A stretch of 64,000 bases of DNA from Pictodentalium vernedei (GCA_031216915.1 CM062292.1:1856457-1920456), one strand, 5' to 3'. Shown: positions 43,941 through 55,394, counted from the first letter of the stretch. Notes: generated by a model from the sequence alone, not told the origin. Translations and numbers: made by a program.

Positions 43941-44507
43941 ATTCCACCAGCACCACCTCATCCTGATTTTATTAACATTGGGCCACACAAAGTAGATCTT
44001 CTGTTTCTCAGGCCATTATTTGTGAAATTGCATGTGGGCGAGCATTTTTTTATTTTATTTTTTATTTCAGTAATTACTTCTTAGCCATCAAAAGTTCATG
44101 TTCTTGGTTCAAGTTTTAAGCCTCATAATCTACAGAATACCAAGGGTGGTGGTGTATTTCATCCCTTGAGTACAAGAAGGCTTTCAAAGCCTTCTTGTAC
44201 TCAAGGGACAAATTCATCAATTTTTATTAACTAAGGTAAAATATCAGACTTAAATCATTTAATTTTAATTTTTTTTAAGTTTAAATTGGTTATAAAAAGA
44301 GAGCATGTGGCAGCCAAAAGGACCATGCGAGAGGGCCTGAGAAACAGATTTTTTATTTTTTTAGGCCTTGTCGATGTTTACTAATGGCGATTCCACCAGA
44401 ACCACCTCACCCTGATTTTATTAACATTGACTTTGTTTACTAATGGAAACTCCACCAGCACCACCTCGTTCTCATTTTATTAACATTAACTATATTTATG
44501 TATGTAG
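43941..44507 (+). repeat. 59-bp tandem copies of the next exon's start
   Basis: Units at 43941, 44390 and 44449 read ATTCCACCAGCACCACCTC then CCTGATTTTATTAACATT, which match the first ~36 bases of the real exon at 44508 (ATACCTCCAGAGCCACCACG). Spacing 44390-44449-44508 is exactly 59 bp. The first unit is separated from the second by 449 bp, that is 59 plus a 390-bp insertion (a 387-bp element plus its 3-bp duplication). Each copy would read I/T-P-P-A/E-P-P before degenerating. Confidence 0.85.
43981..44367. mobile_element. PIF/Harbinger-type MITE, copy 3, inside the 59-bp repeat
   Basis: Ends GGCCACACAAAGTAGATC and TTTTTTTAGGCC, with TTG at 43978-43980 and 44368-44370. The interrupted 59-bp unit fixes the boundaries to the base. 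Confidence 0.88.
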
Positions 44508-44629
44508 ATACCTCCAGAGCCACCACGTCCAGACTTTGATGCATCTAGAGAGAAGTTACAAAAGCTAGGAGAAGGTGAAGGTACAATGACAAAAGAAGAA
44601 TTCATGAAAATGAAGCAAGAACTTGAAGC
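44508..44629 (+). CDS. SNX6: Sorting nexin SNX5/SNX6-like, PX-domain exon (part 2)
   Basis: Follows acceptor TTTATGTATGTAG; ends before donor GTTAGT (44630), leaving two bases of an Ala codon. It encodes [20 protein letters not shown] and [20 protein letters not shown]. This is the PPxPxxPDF turn plus the helical insertion that defines the SNX5/6/32 PX domain and carries the cargo-binding groove (family knowledge). It continues in phase from the exon at 37664-37774. The following exon (EYLA..FKKTV in vertebrates) was not found, so the next intron is over 19 kb or the exon lies outside the window. Confidence 0.93.
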
Positions 44630-44908
44630 GTTAGTATTTTTTTTTGTCATTCTCATGACAAAATAAAGAAAATTCAGATTTTGTAAATGATAATCTGTGG
44701 TTGAAATGGCGAAGATCAGTGAGAGTTGAGGATGTATATAAGTACCCCGCCTGTACCAACATTACCAGGACGGGACAGAGCCTGTCCTGCCAAAACTGGT
44801 ACCGGGACAAATCAACAATTGCATGACATATCACAGTCAGATGGGAGAAATTCGCATTTAAACCACCCCAGTCCTGAAGATTGCAAGACAAACATGGCAC
44901 TGTGCCAA

Positions 44909-44985
44909 TTATTCTGCAACGTCATCAAAGTAATCATAAAGCATGTTAATCGAGCTTTATGATTACTTTGACGTCAGCACAGAAT
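44909..44985. repeat. Hairpin
   Basis: AACGTCATCAAAGTAATCAT AAAGC is mirrored by GCTTTATGATTACTTTGACG. Arms are about 25 bp with a ~12-bp loop. No family assigned. Confidence 0.75.
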
Positions 44986-45181
44986 AATTTCTTTGAAGTA
45001 GCCGATGGTGGAGCTTTCATTGTATTTAATGCGACGTTTGAAGTCAAAATGGTCTTCCTTATAGTGGTCATGGTACAGACAGAACATGCACCTGTAGAGT
45101 GTTTTGATATGTTAATTCACAAATAAGTTAAAAGAATGTCATGCAAGTGTGCCATAGACGATTATTAGCCTGTTTAAAAGG

Positions 45182-47459
45182 TTGAGACTTCTAAGGCCAG
45201 AATTTTGTGTAAAATTTGTTAAGAGATCCAACAAAATTTACAACATCCAGACTGTACTTAACAAAGTGAAATACAAAAACCTACACACACGCTCACTTGT
45301 TCATCCAGTACCAATACCATCCAGACTCTTACACCAAATTGGAACACCACAAAGTAAAGCTCTTACAACAACAACAAAACCAGCATTGATTCAAATAAAG
45401 ACAACAAAGCAAACAGAAAGTTATCCGTCCCTAAAATTCCACTTCACATACTTTAATGCTCAGTCCTGCAGACAGAAAGCACGTGAGATTTGTGACGTGA
45501 TTGAAGACAATGACATTGACCTATGCCTTAATACGGAGACATGGCTACAGCACGAAGGAGATGAGTCTTATATTGCTGAAATGACCCCCAGTTGTCACAC
45601 AAGTCATTTCCACGCAAGGATAGGAGGGGCAGTGGCCAGAGGTCAGCCTGGCAGCCTGGCAGCCGATTTTAGGGAGAAGTGACTTCTCCCTCCAGAGACT
45701 TTAGGGAGAAGTCAGGGGACATGAGGGAGAAGTCAGAAAAAAAACAAACTTATATGACATCGTGACAAAATAAATGTACATAGAGGACACAATTGTGGAG
45801 AAAAAAAATAAATAAAAGTTATACAAACATACATACACACACAAAACTTAAGTCATGTAGGTTAAAATCCTCCCCCTTCCCCTACAAAAAATTGTGTCGA
45901 TCAAGGTTTCTGAATACCCTAACTCTTTTCCTAATAGTGATGACTAGGGGTTACCATGCAGTTGATTTTGTATAAAGATTGCCCCAATGCAGTGGATTTA
46001 AAATTTAGCATTACCCATGGTGAGAGTGTTCTTCTCTGTAATAGAAGGTATATTCTTTTAAAAAAAATATTTAAAGTATTTAAAATAAATTTCAAGTTCA
46101 TAAAAGAAGCTGGGTCATTCAAGGTTTCTTAATGCCGTAACTGAGTTGAAAAGTGTAGTTAAAAAAGTTTTCAACATCCTTCGTAAATTAAGCGTCATTA
46201 ACAGTTTGAGCCAATTTATTTCTAAGGTAAATGACAAAATATTTCTGTTGTCTCCCTTACCTGCTGCGCTGGGAGATAATACTCGGTTCAGAAAAATTAC
46301 AATTTCTGCACACCAATTTACAATGACATGTCCGATTGATGCTATAAGGCCTGCCATTCTTATCCATCCATATGTGATTTCTACCGTAGCCTTATTACAT
46401 TTAACCCCCTTCCAACTAGTTTTCAAAGAAAAACTTTCACTTTCAATGCAAAAACTGCGGGGCGAATTTCAATGCAACCAATTTTTCAATGGAACAGAGT
46501 GTAACCGTAAGCAATTTCGACGTTTTTATGGATGAATTGTCCCCTGCACATGTTTTATGGTTTTGAAACGGTGGTTACCTAACTTTAATAAATTGTAATA
46601 AACTCCATGCGTGTCTTGTGTGATTCATTCTTTTTGCTGACACTTTTGGTTTTAAATAGCATTTTGTGCTAGTTGCTATCGGTTTGGGCGTATTGTTCGA
46701 ACGACTATGCCATTACAACTCTTTTCAGAAATATAAAATTGGGCTAGTTTGGGCTGTTTTCAGAGCCGTATGACGGATTTTAACAGCAGCCGTTGTGTTT
46801 ACTTTTTTGTGAATGTGGTAGCGTTATTTTTTTTTGGGAAAATAAAACAAAAGAAAATACAGTAAACTGCCATGTCTCCCAAGGAAGTTTTGGAGGGCGA
46901 CTTGAATTTCGCCCCCAATGTAAGCCAAGGCGACTTGAGGAATGACAAGGCGACTTCTTCGCCCTAGTCGCCCACTCGACTGACCCCTGGTGGTGGCATA
47001 GCCATCATTGCCAGAAGGTCACTTGATAAACACTTAATAATAAAATGTTTGTCGTATACCACATTCGAAGCAGTTGAGATTGGCGTCAGCCACAAGGATA
47101 TCTCTTCAGCAATTATTTGTCTTTATCGACCACCTCCGAGCAAACAAAACAAATTGACAAACAGCATGTTCATAAATGAGTTACCAAAATTTGTCCATTC
47201 CATATACAATCACAAAAATGAAATACTTATTGTTGGTGATTTTAATTTTCACTTTGATGTGGCAAACAACCCAAATGTCAAAAGCATAATTTCTTTGCTC
47301 AGAGACTACAGCCTAAAACAACTTGTCCATAATTCTATGCATAAACATGTACACATTCAAGACTGGATTTTAGTCAGGGAAGAATCAGACTTCATTAATG
47401 ATGTCTCGGTAGTGTACACTGCTCTTTCAGACCATAAGGCAATCTTCTGTGATGTTTCC
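45182..47459 (+). pseudogene. LINE endonuclease domain (apurinic-type), interrupted
   Basis: KFHFTYFNAQSCRQKAREIC, DIDLCLNTETWLQ and then, after the hAT element, GGIAIIARRSL, EILIVGDFNFH and TALSDHKAIFCDVSL. These are the N, E, D-N and S-D-H motifs of APE-type endonucleases that nick target DNA for reverse transcription. A frameshift lies near 47047. The frame ends at the TTAA used by MITE C. Confidence 0.85.
45637..46989. mobile_element. hAT-like element in the LINE endonuclease
   Basis: Ends CAGAGGTCAG and CTGACCCCTG with subterminal TTAGGGAGAAGTGACTTCTC on the left and GGCGACTTCTTCGCCCTAGT on the right, the same family as 31160-32307. Flanks GCAGTGGC and GTGGTGGC match 6 of 8. It splits the codons for R-I-G-G and G-I-A-I-I-A. 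The 1.35 kb interior has no transposase I can recognise. Confidence 0.82.
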
Positions 47460-47463
47460 TTAA

Positions 47464-47704
47464 CCCTTTACCCAACGCAGACGATATCAAAATTTATTAT
47501 TTTAAATTTAATTTGTTTAAATTTTTCAAAAAATTTCAACAAAACCATATCATGTGACCCCTCATTGGAACGAGCTCAATGAGCTCGTTCCAATGAGGAG
47601 TCACATGATATGGTTTTGTTGAAATATTTTGAAAATTTTTATTTTTTCACAGCTCAATTTGCATATTATGCGGGGTGGATGCGGGCAATTCGTTGGGTAA
47701 AGGG
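47464..47704. mobile_element. MITE family C, copy 3, in the LINE
   Basis: Ends CCCTTTACCCAACG and CGTTGGGTAAAGGG, TTAA at 47460-47463 and 47705-47708. Removing it and one TTAA rejoins C-D-V-S-L-K-I-P-P-R in frame. Hairpin GGAACGAGCTCAATGAGCTC. Confidence 0.93.
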
Positions 47705-48114
47705 TTAAAGATACCACCACGCTCAAAACAGAAAATAATTAGTAGGAATATAAATGGTATCAACTCATTGGAATGGGAAGCTGACATGAAAAATGTCATC
47801 CAATCTCTAGTGCAGTATCCAGAAAACCAGCTGCTTGCAAGCTTTGATGAACTGTTAAAATCTGCTCTCGATAAACATGCGCCATTGAAAACTCGCATAG
47901 TTACATCTTGACCACCAGCACCCTGGATAAATGATGACATAAGGTGTGAAAAACAGTCCCTCAGGAAGGCAGAAAGGCTCTGGCGATCTAGTGACCTAAC
48001 AGTTCACTGTGAAATCTTTGTCAACAAATGTAACCATCTTAAAAAAATGTATGTAAAATGCAAAAAACAATATTTCTCTGACAAACTAGAGGAATGTAAT
48101 TCATCAAAACAGCT

Positions 48115-50820
48115 TTTTAGCTCACCTGACTGAAAGTCAGGGTGAGCTTTTCTGATCACTTTTCGTCCGTCGTCCGTCGTCCGTCGTCCGGCGTGAAGGT
48201 GGTGTTTGGGTCTTTTTCTTCCAAACCACTGGCCGCATGTTAATGAAATTTCATGTGAGTAGGGGTTATATAGCGGCATTTTGATTTTTGGGCAAATTAG
48301 GTTTCGGCTCATATTGAGCAGAGGGGTGGGGCAAAAATGCTCCAATTCTTAAAAAATCTTCTTCTCAAGAACCAGCAATAGCAGAGACTTGATATTTGGT
48401 ATGCAGCTTCCTTTTGAGGTGTAGACTCAAGTTTGTTCAAGAGAAGTTTGTAGGTCTATACTTGGCGATGTTATGGGAGGAGCAAAAATTTTGGCCCCAC
48501 CCCAAATTTCTATTTTTTAAACCGAGAGGCCAATTTGAACCAAATTTTATGTGAGGGCTTATTGGGTCATAAGTACCTAATTTATGCAGAAATTTTTTTT
48601 CCTGTAGCTCCGTGGGAACCGCAGGAGCTAAAAATAGAAAAAAATTAAAACGCCCATATCTCCAAAACTGCACGGCACCGAGAATTTTTATTTGGTGTGA
48701 AGCTTCCTTAGGACCAACAGAAAGAACTGGTAAAAAAAAATTGCCATCGGTTTTATCATAGGGTACAGTTTCGGGACTTTGAAAAAATGCTGAGTCAGCA
48801 CTTTTTAACACTGTAGGCAATGGGAAAAACATTAAAAAATCTTCTTCTCCAGATCCAGCAGGCAGAATCTTTTGATATTTGGTATGCAACATTGGAGGGT
48901 GGATCTGATTCAAGTTTGTTCAAATCGGCCCCCTGGGTTCATATTTGGGCTCAGTATAGGAGCCCGATTTCGAACTTAGTGCATTTCAGGCAAATTTCTT
49001 AAAAAATCTTCTTCTCCAGATGCAGCAGGCAGAATCTTTTGATATTTGGTATGCAACATTGTGGGGTGGATCTGATTCAAGTTTGTTCAAATTGGCCCCC
49101 TGGGTTTATATTTGGGCTCAGTATAGGAGCCCAAATTTGAACTTACTGCATTTCAGGTAAATTTCTTTGAAAATCTTCTTCTCCAGATCCAGCAGGCAGA
49201 ATCTTTTGATATTTGGTATGCAACATTGTGGGGTGGATCTGATTCAAGTTTGTTCAAATCGGCCCCTTGGGTTTATATTTGGGCTCAGTATAGGAGCCCA
49301 AATTTGAACTTAGTGCATTTCAGGCAAATTTCTTTGAAAATCTTCTTCTCAAGATCCAGCAGGCAGAATCTTTTGATATTGGGTATGCAACATTGTGGGG
49401 TGGATCTGATTCAAGTTTGTTCAAATCGGCTCCCTGGGTTTATATTTGGGCTCAGTATAGGAGCCCAAATTTGAACTTAGTGCTTTTCAGGCAAATTTCT
49501 TAAAAAATCTTCTTCTCCAGATCCAGCAGGCAGAATCTTTTGATATTTGGTATGCAACATTGTGGGGTGGATCTGATTCTATTTTGTTCAAATCGGCTCC
49601 CTAGATTCATATTTGGGCTCACTATAGAAGCTCGAATTTGAACTTAGTGCATTTCAGGCAAATTTCTTCAAAAATCTTCTTCTCCAGATCCTGCAGGCAG
49701 AATCTTTTGATATTTGGTATGCAACATTGTGGGGTGGATCTGATTCCAGTTTGTTCAAATCAGCCACCTGGATTCATATTTGGGCTCACGATAGAAGCCC
49801 AAATTCGAACTTAGTGCATTTCAGGCAAATTTCTTTGAAAATCTTCTTCTCAAGATCCAGCAGGCAGAATCTTGTGATATTTGGTATGCAGCATCCTTAG
49901 GGGGGTGAGATTCAAGTTTGTTCAAGCCCTGTCCCTAGGTCCATATTTGGGCTCACTGTGGGAGCTTGAATTGTAACTTTGTTCGAAATGAGGAATTTTC
50001 TTAAAAAATCTTCTTCTTCAGATCCAGCAGTCCGAATGGTTTGATATGTGGTGAGTAGCATCCTTGGGGGGAGGGGGGGATTCAAGTGTGTTAAAGCCAA
50101 GTCCATGGGTCCATATGTGGGCTCCCTGTGGGAGCCCAAATTATAACTTAGTCAATATGAGGAATTTTTCTTTAAAAATCTTCTTCTTCAGATTCAGCAG
50201 TTGGAATGTTTTGATATTTGGCATGGAGCAACCTTGGGGGCTGAGATTCAAGTTTGTTCAAGCCAAGTGGTTCATATTTGGGCTCACTATGGGAGCCTGA
50301 ATGACAACTTAGTTCAAAATGAGGAATTTTCTTTAAAAATCTTTAGATCCAGCAGATGAATGCTTTTGATATTTTTTATGCAGCATCCTTAGGGGGGTAA
50401 GATTCAAGTTTGTTCAAGCCATGTCCCTAGTTCCATATTTGGGCTGATTGTGGGAGCTCGAATTGTAACTTGGTTCAAAATGAGGAATTTTCTTTAAAAA
50501 TCTTCTTCTTCAGATCCAGCAGTCGGAATGTTTTGATATTTGGTGTGCAGAATCCTTAGGGGTGTGAGATTCAGGTTTGTTAAAGCCAAGTCCCTGGGTT
50601 CATATATGGGCTCCCTGTGGGAGCCCGAATTATGACTTAGTTCAGTATGAGGAATATTCTTTAAAAATCTTTTTTTAGATCCACTGGTCAGAATATTTGG
50701 ATATTTGGTTTCAGCTTTTCTTAGGAGGAGCAGATGCAACTTGTGGAAATCAATTCTCTGGGTTGATATTTAGGCTACCATGTCAGGTGAGCGCCCTCAG
50801 GCCCCCTGGGGCCTCTTGTC
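48115..50820. mobile_element. 'AGCTCACCTG' element with ~165-bp internal repeats
   Basis: Starts TAGCTCACCTGACTGAAAGT and ends GTCAGGTGAGCGCCCTCAGG ... GGGGCCTCTTGTC, so about 12 bp at the ends are inverted (AGCTCACCTGAC/GTCAGGTGAGC). The start is followed by CGTCCGTCGTCCG repeats. From 48830 to 50690 it is about eleven units containing AAATCTTCTTCTCCAGATCC, GATATTTGGTATGCAACATT and TATTTGGGCTCAGTATAGGA. No protein motif found. It interrupts the LINE between K-Q-L-F and M-T-N-K-M. Confidence 0.75.
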
Positions 50821-51834
50821 TTAATGACTAACAAAATGCTTGGCAGAAGGAAAACAACTAAATTGGCAAATAATGTACTTGAATCTCAACTACCAGACAT
50901 TTTTTCAAATTTCTTCATACAGAAAATTGAAAGTCTGCGCAATGAAATGACTGACAGTCCTATTGAAACATCACATACCCCATTCGATGGAGATGAACTG
51001 TCCACCTTCAGACCTGTTGCAGATGACTTCATTCGTAAATTAATAACAAAGTCACCATCCAAAAGTTGTATCCTAGATCCAATTCCCACTAGTTTACTGA
51101 AATCTTCTTTGCTCGAATTGGTGCCTATTATAACCAAAATCATAAATGTTTCACTCCTGTCTGGATCTGTGCCTTCTGAGTTCAAATGAGCAGTTGTAAC
51201 ACCACTTCTTAAAAAATCAACTCTTGATGAAAATATTCTAAAGAATTACAGACCGGTTTCAAATTTGCCATTTTTATCGAAAAAAAACCCCTATCCTGAC
51301 TCAGTTAAAAGAGCATCTCACAAATAATTCTCTCCTCGATATATTTCAGTCTGCTTACCGTGAGAACCATAGCACTGAAACTGTTCTTTTACACATCACA
51401 AATTCTCTACTTAGCCACGCAGACAAAGGCAAAGTAACGGTGTTGACACTATTAGACCTATCTGCAGCATTTGACACAATTGATCATCAAATACTTCTTG
51501 AGAGACTTCAGACCACTTTTGGTATCACAGGCAATGCCCTCATGTGGTTTTCATCATATTTGACTGAAAGATATTAGACTGTTAGTACAGGTGGCTTGCT
51601 CTCTGGCCGTCAGAAACTTAAATTCTGTGTCCGACAAGGCTGTGTCCTTGGCCCTGTACTCTTTACACTGTATGCCCAACCCCTCTCACCAATAATCAGC
51701 CAAAATGGCTGTGACCATCAGAAATATGCTGATGACACCCAGCTTTTGAAACCTTCAGTGCCTGACAATTTTGATGAATCACTGCAAGCTGTTGAAAATT
51801 GCACCAGATCTGTTAAAAAATAGATGATTAGAAA
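50821..51834 (+). pseudogene. LINE reverse transcriptase, broken
   Basis: Open from LGRRKTTKLANNVLESQLPD and SCILDPIPTSLLK to a TGA at 51187. Then come NYRPVSNLPF, YRENHSTETVLLHITNSLL, LTLLDLSAAFDTIDHQILL, a stop at 51577, VRQGCVLGPVLFTLYAQPL and the catalytic YADDTQLL (about 51722-51745). These are RT blocks of a CR1/L2-type LINE. Several frame changes separate them. Confidence 0.88.
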
Positions 51835-51910
51835 TAAGATTGAAATTAAATGACGACAAGACAGAAGCTGCATTGATAGGCACACATGCAAAAGTCACCC
51901 CACTCCTTAA

Positions 51911-52152
51911 CTGGTAGAGTGCTGGAAGCCCATATTTGGGCTTTACTCTGAAGTACAGTTACCACAACTTAAAGGTCTCAAATTCAGTGGATGTGCTTTG
52001 CTTTACCTTTGAACTGAAATAATTTAGTCTGTTAGGATTTGCCTTGTTACAATTTAAGGGAGAGTGCCTACTGGCACTCTCCCATAAATTGTAACAAAGC
52101 AAAGACATGTGAACAAATTCTGATGACCAAAAATAACTTAGCACTCTACCAG
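51911..52152. mobile_element. MITE family A, copy 3, in the LINE
   Basis: Ends CTGGTAGAGTGCTG and AGCACTCTACCAG, TTAA at 51907-51910 and 52153-52156. Excision restores V-T-P-L-N-H-H-L in frame. Confidence 0.93.
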
Positions 52153-52156
52153 TTAA

Positions 52157-52820
52157 CCATCACTTGGCACTCGGTAATTCAGTCATCCCTTTCAGAAACT
52201 GTGTTAAGAACCTCGGGGTTCATATTGACTCTGGCTTAACAATGAATGAGCAAGTTGGACACATCTATCGCTCTTCTTATCTAGAGCTTAGGAGAATAAG
52301 TGCCATTTGTCATCTTTTAACATAAAAGACAACTGCATAACTTGTCTGTTGTTTTGTCTTATCTAAACTTAATTATTGTAACTCTTTGTTAGCTGGCTTG
52401 ACATTGAAACAGCTCAACCGACTTCAAAAGATTCAAAACCACGCTGCTAAACTAATATTGTGTAAGGCCAAAAGGGACCATGTAACACCTTTGCTGAAAA
52501 ACCTTCACTGGCTCCCAGTCAAGGCTAGAATTGAATACAAAATAGCCCTTTTAGTATTTAAATACTTCAATGATAACCTCCCAGTCTACCTCTTTACAAC
52601 CTTAAAGCATGCACACCAACACGCTCGCTGCGCTCTAGTGCTGTAACAGAATTCTTACCTGTCCAAAAATGAACTTAAAACACTGGGGACAACAGGCCTT
52701 CTGTTATCAGGCACCTGAAATCTGGGACAGTCTACTGTTCTATATTCGACACAGTACATCCGTTCAGGGTTTTATAGAGTGCCTGAAAACATCCCTATTT
52801 ATAGACTCATTTGGCACTTA
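52157..52820 (+). pseudogene. LINE C-terminal region
   Basis: Contains NCVKNLGVHIDSGLTMNEQV, KQLNRLQKIQNHAAKLIL, KNLHWLPVKARIEYKIALLV and a final IECLKTSLFIDSFGT-like end in a shifted frame. This is the standard tail of CR1/L2 ORF2. Stops occur near 52323 and 52645. Confidence 0.85.
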
Positions 52821-52939
52821 AAAACATAATTTGTTTCTTTTCATTTTTCAGTCCGCAGCTCGTTACTTATTTTATGAAGTGCTTTGAGTCTACCTTTTCA
52901 GTGGAGATAGGGCTCTATAGAAGTGCTATTATTAGCATC

Positions 52940-53355
52940 GCCGGAGGGGACTCTTGGTTTGCACTCTGTCCATCCGTCAGTCTGTCAGTCTGTAGGTCTG
53001 TAGGTCTGTCAGTCTGTAGGTCTGTCAGTCTGTAGTTTTCCAGAGTTTTTTTGGAAACGCTTCAACGGAATGATTTCATTTTTGGTACACTACTATAGAA
53101 CGATGACTTACAGATCAAGTTTGAGTTTCATGTTGATTGCATTATTATTGTGTGAGTTACGGCCCTTGGAAATATGGAAAAGCACCAAAATATCAGTTTT
53201 CCGGAGTTTTTTTGGAAACGCTTCAACGGAATGATTTCATTTTGGTCAACTACTATAGAACGATGACTTACAGATCAAGTGTGAGTTTCATGCTGATTGC
53301 ATTATTCTTGTGTGAGTTATGGCCCTCGGAAATATGAAAAAGCGCCAAAATATCA
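52940..53355. repeat. Dispersed repeat with two ~150-bp units
   Basis: A CTGTCAGTCTGTAGGTCTGT run, then two units sharing GGAAACGCTTCAACGGAATG and CTATAGAACGATGACTTACA. Confidence 0.78.
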
Positions 53356-53356
53356 G

Positions 53357-53468
53357 TATTTTTATACTGTACCAATGACCCAGACTTAGCTGGTGCTAAC
53401 TCTAAAATATTTAGGGCCAAACGCAAATTTTACCCCCCAATCCCCAAAATTTGCATCTAAAACCGATT
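53357..53468. mobile_element. Lone DIRS terminal repeat fragment
   Basis: TTTTTATACTGTACCAATGA CCCAGACTTAG and the following ~90 bp match the left end of the DIRS element at 5170-5290, including the outer extension. Then it stops at AAAACCGATTTTACATT. No other DIRS sequence is adjacent. Confidence 0.88.
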
Positions 53469-53474
53469 TTACAT

Positions 53475-54050
53475 TAGGGCTGGGCGGTTTTTAATGAGTG
53501 ACATGTAGGTCTGGGCGGTTTTTAATGAGTGACATGTAGGGCTGGACGGTTTTTAATGAGTGACATGTATGGCTGGGTGGTTTTTAATGAGTAACATGTA
53601 GGGCTGGGCAGTTTTTAATGAGTGACATGTAGGGCTGGACGGTTTTTAATGAGTGACATGTAGGGTTGGGCGGTTTTTAATGAGTGACATGTTGGGCTGG
53701 ACAGTTTTTAATGGGTGACATGTAGGGCTGGGCGGTTTTTAATGAGTGTCTTGTAGCGTTGGGCGGTTTTTAATGAGTGACATGATGGCTGGGTGGTTTT
53801 TAATGAGTGACATGTAGGGCTGGGCAGTTTTTAATGAGTGACATGTAGGACTGGGTGGTTTTTAATGAGCGACATGTAGGGCTGGGCAGTTTTTAATGAG
53901 TGACATGTAGGGCTGGGCAATTTTTAATGAGTGACATGTAGGGCTGGGTGGTTTTTAATTAATGAGTGACATGTAGGGCTGGGTGGTTTTTAATGAGTGA
54001 CATGTAGGGCTGGACGTTTTTTAATGAGTGACATGTAGGGCTGGACGGTT
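53475..54050. repeat. 31-bp minisatellite
   Basis: About 18 units of GGGCTGGGCGGTTTTTAATG plus AGTGACATGTA. The unit resembles a hAT-type end (TAGGGCTGGGCGGTTT), and 54040-54090 continues into CGGTTTGGTTTTGT, with possible inverted AACCGAAACCGAACC near 59443. A large hAT-like element expanded at its terminus is possible. Confidence 0.93.
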
Positions 54051-54089
54051 TTTAAATTCACCTTTCGGTTTGGTTTTGTACAAAAGCTT

Positions 54090-54440
54090 GGTTTTTGGTT
54101 GGACTTTCGATTTTTCAAAATATACTGTAGAAATCCTCATTTTAGAGGGTAATGTATTCATAAAATATGTCTGTATTTGTCATCCAAGTCATGAGGCTCC
54201 TACAACATGTTGAGTCACATAGGTTACTCACTGCTCACCACTCTTCTCAGCTAATGGACATATTGTGATGGGCTATAGTGGTGGTGCCTAGACCCCCCCC
54301 CCCCCCCCCCACCCACCCTTCCCCAAATCCCACTTGCTCCTCCCATCCCCAAATTTAAGGGATAATATGCAATTTTGGTGCTTTTTTCGGTAATTATCAT
54401 ATCACTTCAAAATAGACAATGGGAGCCCAAATTTTAACTT
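54090..54440. other. No gene seen; poly-C tract
   Basis: Contains a C-homopolymer at about 54293-54310. No supported ORF. Confidence 0.4.
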
Positions 54441-55315
54441 AGTGCAATATTAGGAAATTTCTTTAAAAATCTTCTTCAGATCCACCAGTCAGAATCCTTT
54501 CATATTTGGTCTGCCACATCTCTACCAGGGTCAAATTCAAGTTTGTTCATATCTAAATTTCTTTAAAAATCTTCTTCAGATCCACCAGTCAGAATTCTTT
54601 CATATTTGGTCTACAACTTCTCTACCAGGGTCAGATTCAAGTTTGTTTAAATCTGGTCCCTGGGTTGATATTTGGGCTTCCTATGGGAGCCCGAATCTTG
54701 GTGCAAAGTACAATATGAGGAAATTTCAGTTAGAATCGTCAGATATTTGGCATACAACATCTCTAGGTGGGTCAGATTCCAATTTCTTCGAATCGAACCT
54801 CTTAGTGCAGTATGAGGGAATTTCTTTTCAAATCTTCTTTCGATCCACCAATCAGAATCCTTTCATATTCAACGGTATAAAACCTCTCTAGGTGGGTTAG
54901 ATTCTAATTTGTTCAAATCGGGGCCCTCGGTTAATATTTTGGATTCCTATTTGAGCCCAAAGTTTAACTTCATGCAATGTAAGGACATTTCTTTAAAAAA
55001 CCTTCTTCTTCAGATCCACCAGTCAGAATTCTTTCATATTGGCTATATAACATCTCAAGGGGTATCAGATTCAAGTTTGTTCAATTTGAGTCCCTGGCTT
55101 ATTATTTAGGCTCTCTGTGAGTGGGATGGGATGGCAGGGGGGAGCATGTTAGGTTCAGGTTTGTTCAAATCCATTCTTTAGCATTTTTCTATAAAATTTG
55201 CCTTTCATGGCTTCATTCCTTTGTAGTGTTGATGAACCATGTTTAACAATGTGACCCCAAATACTTCTTTGAACCACTTTGGCAGGTGAACGATTAAGGC
55301 CCCTTGGGGCCTCTT
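54441..55315. repeat. Truncated 'AGCTCACC' element, right part
   Basis: Four to five units of the AAATCTTCTTCAGATCCACC type, then GGCAGGTGAACGATTAAGGC CCCTTGGGGCCTCTTGTT. It lacks the AGCTCACC head. Confidence 0.72.
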
Positions 55316-55394
55316 GTTTAAGTTTAGTTCAGCTGCAATGAAAGAATAAAGCGATATAAAAAACAACACATCAAAATGAATCTAAAATTTTATT

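Larger units (their letters stand above)
45176..52937 (+). mobile_element. CR1/L2-clade LINE, split by four insertions
   Basis: One non-LTR retrotransposon in five pieces: 45176-45636, 46990-47459, 47709-48114, 50821-51910 and 52157-52937. It has endonuclease, reverse transcriptase and C-terminal LHWLPV region in order. It ends with the clade-typical 3' tail (GGAGATAGGGCTCTATAGAA GTGCTATTATTA). The 5' limit is uncertain. Stops and frameshifts are scattered, so it is dead. It lies in the intron after SNX exon 44508. Confidence 0.88.

Noticed and set aside
46115-46535. Overlapping ORFs on both strands inside the hAT element
   Set aside because: No transposase motif (no hAT dimerisation or BED-finger pattern), both strands open, AT-rich; best read as chance.
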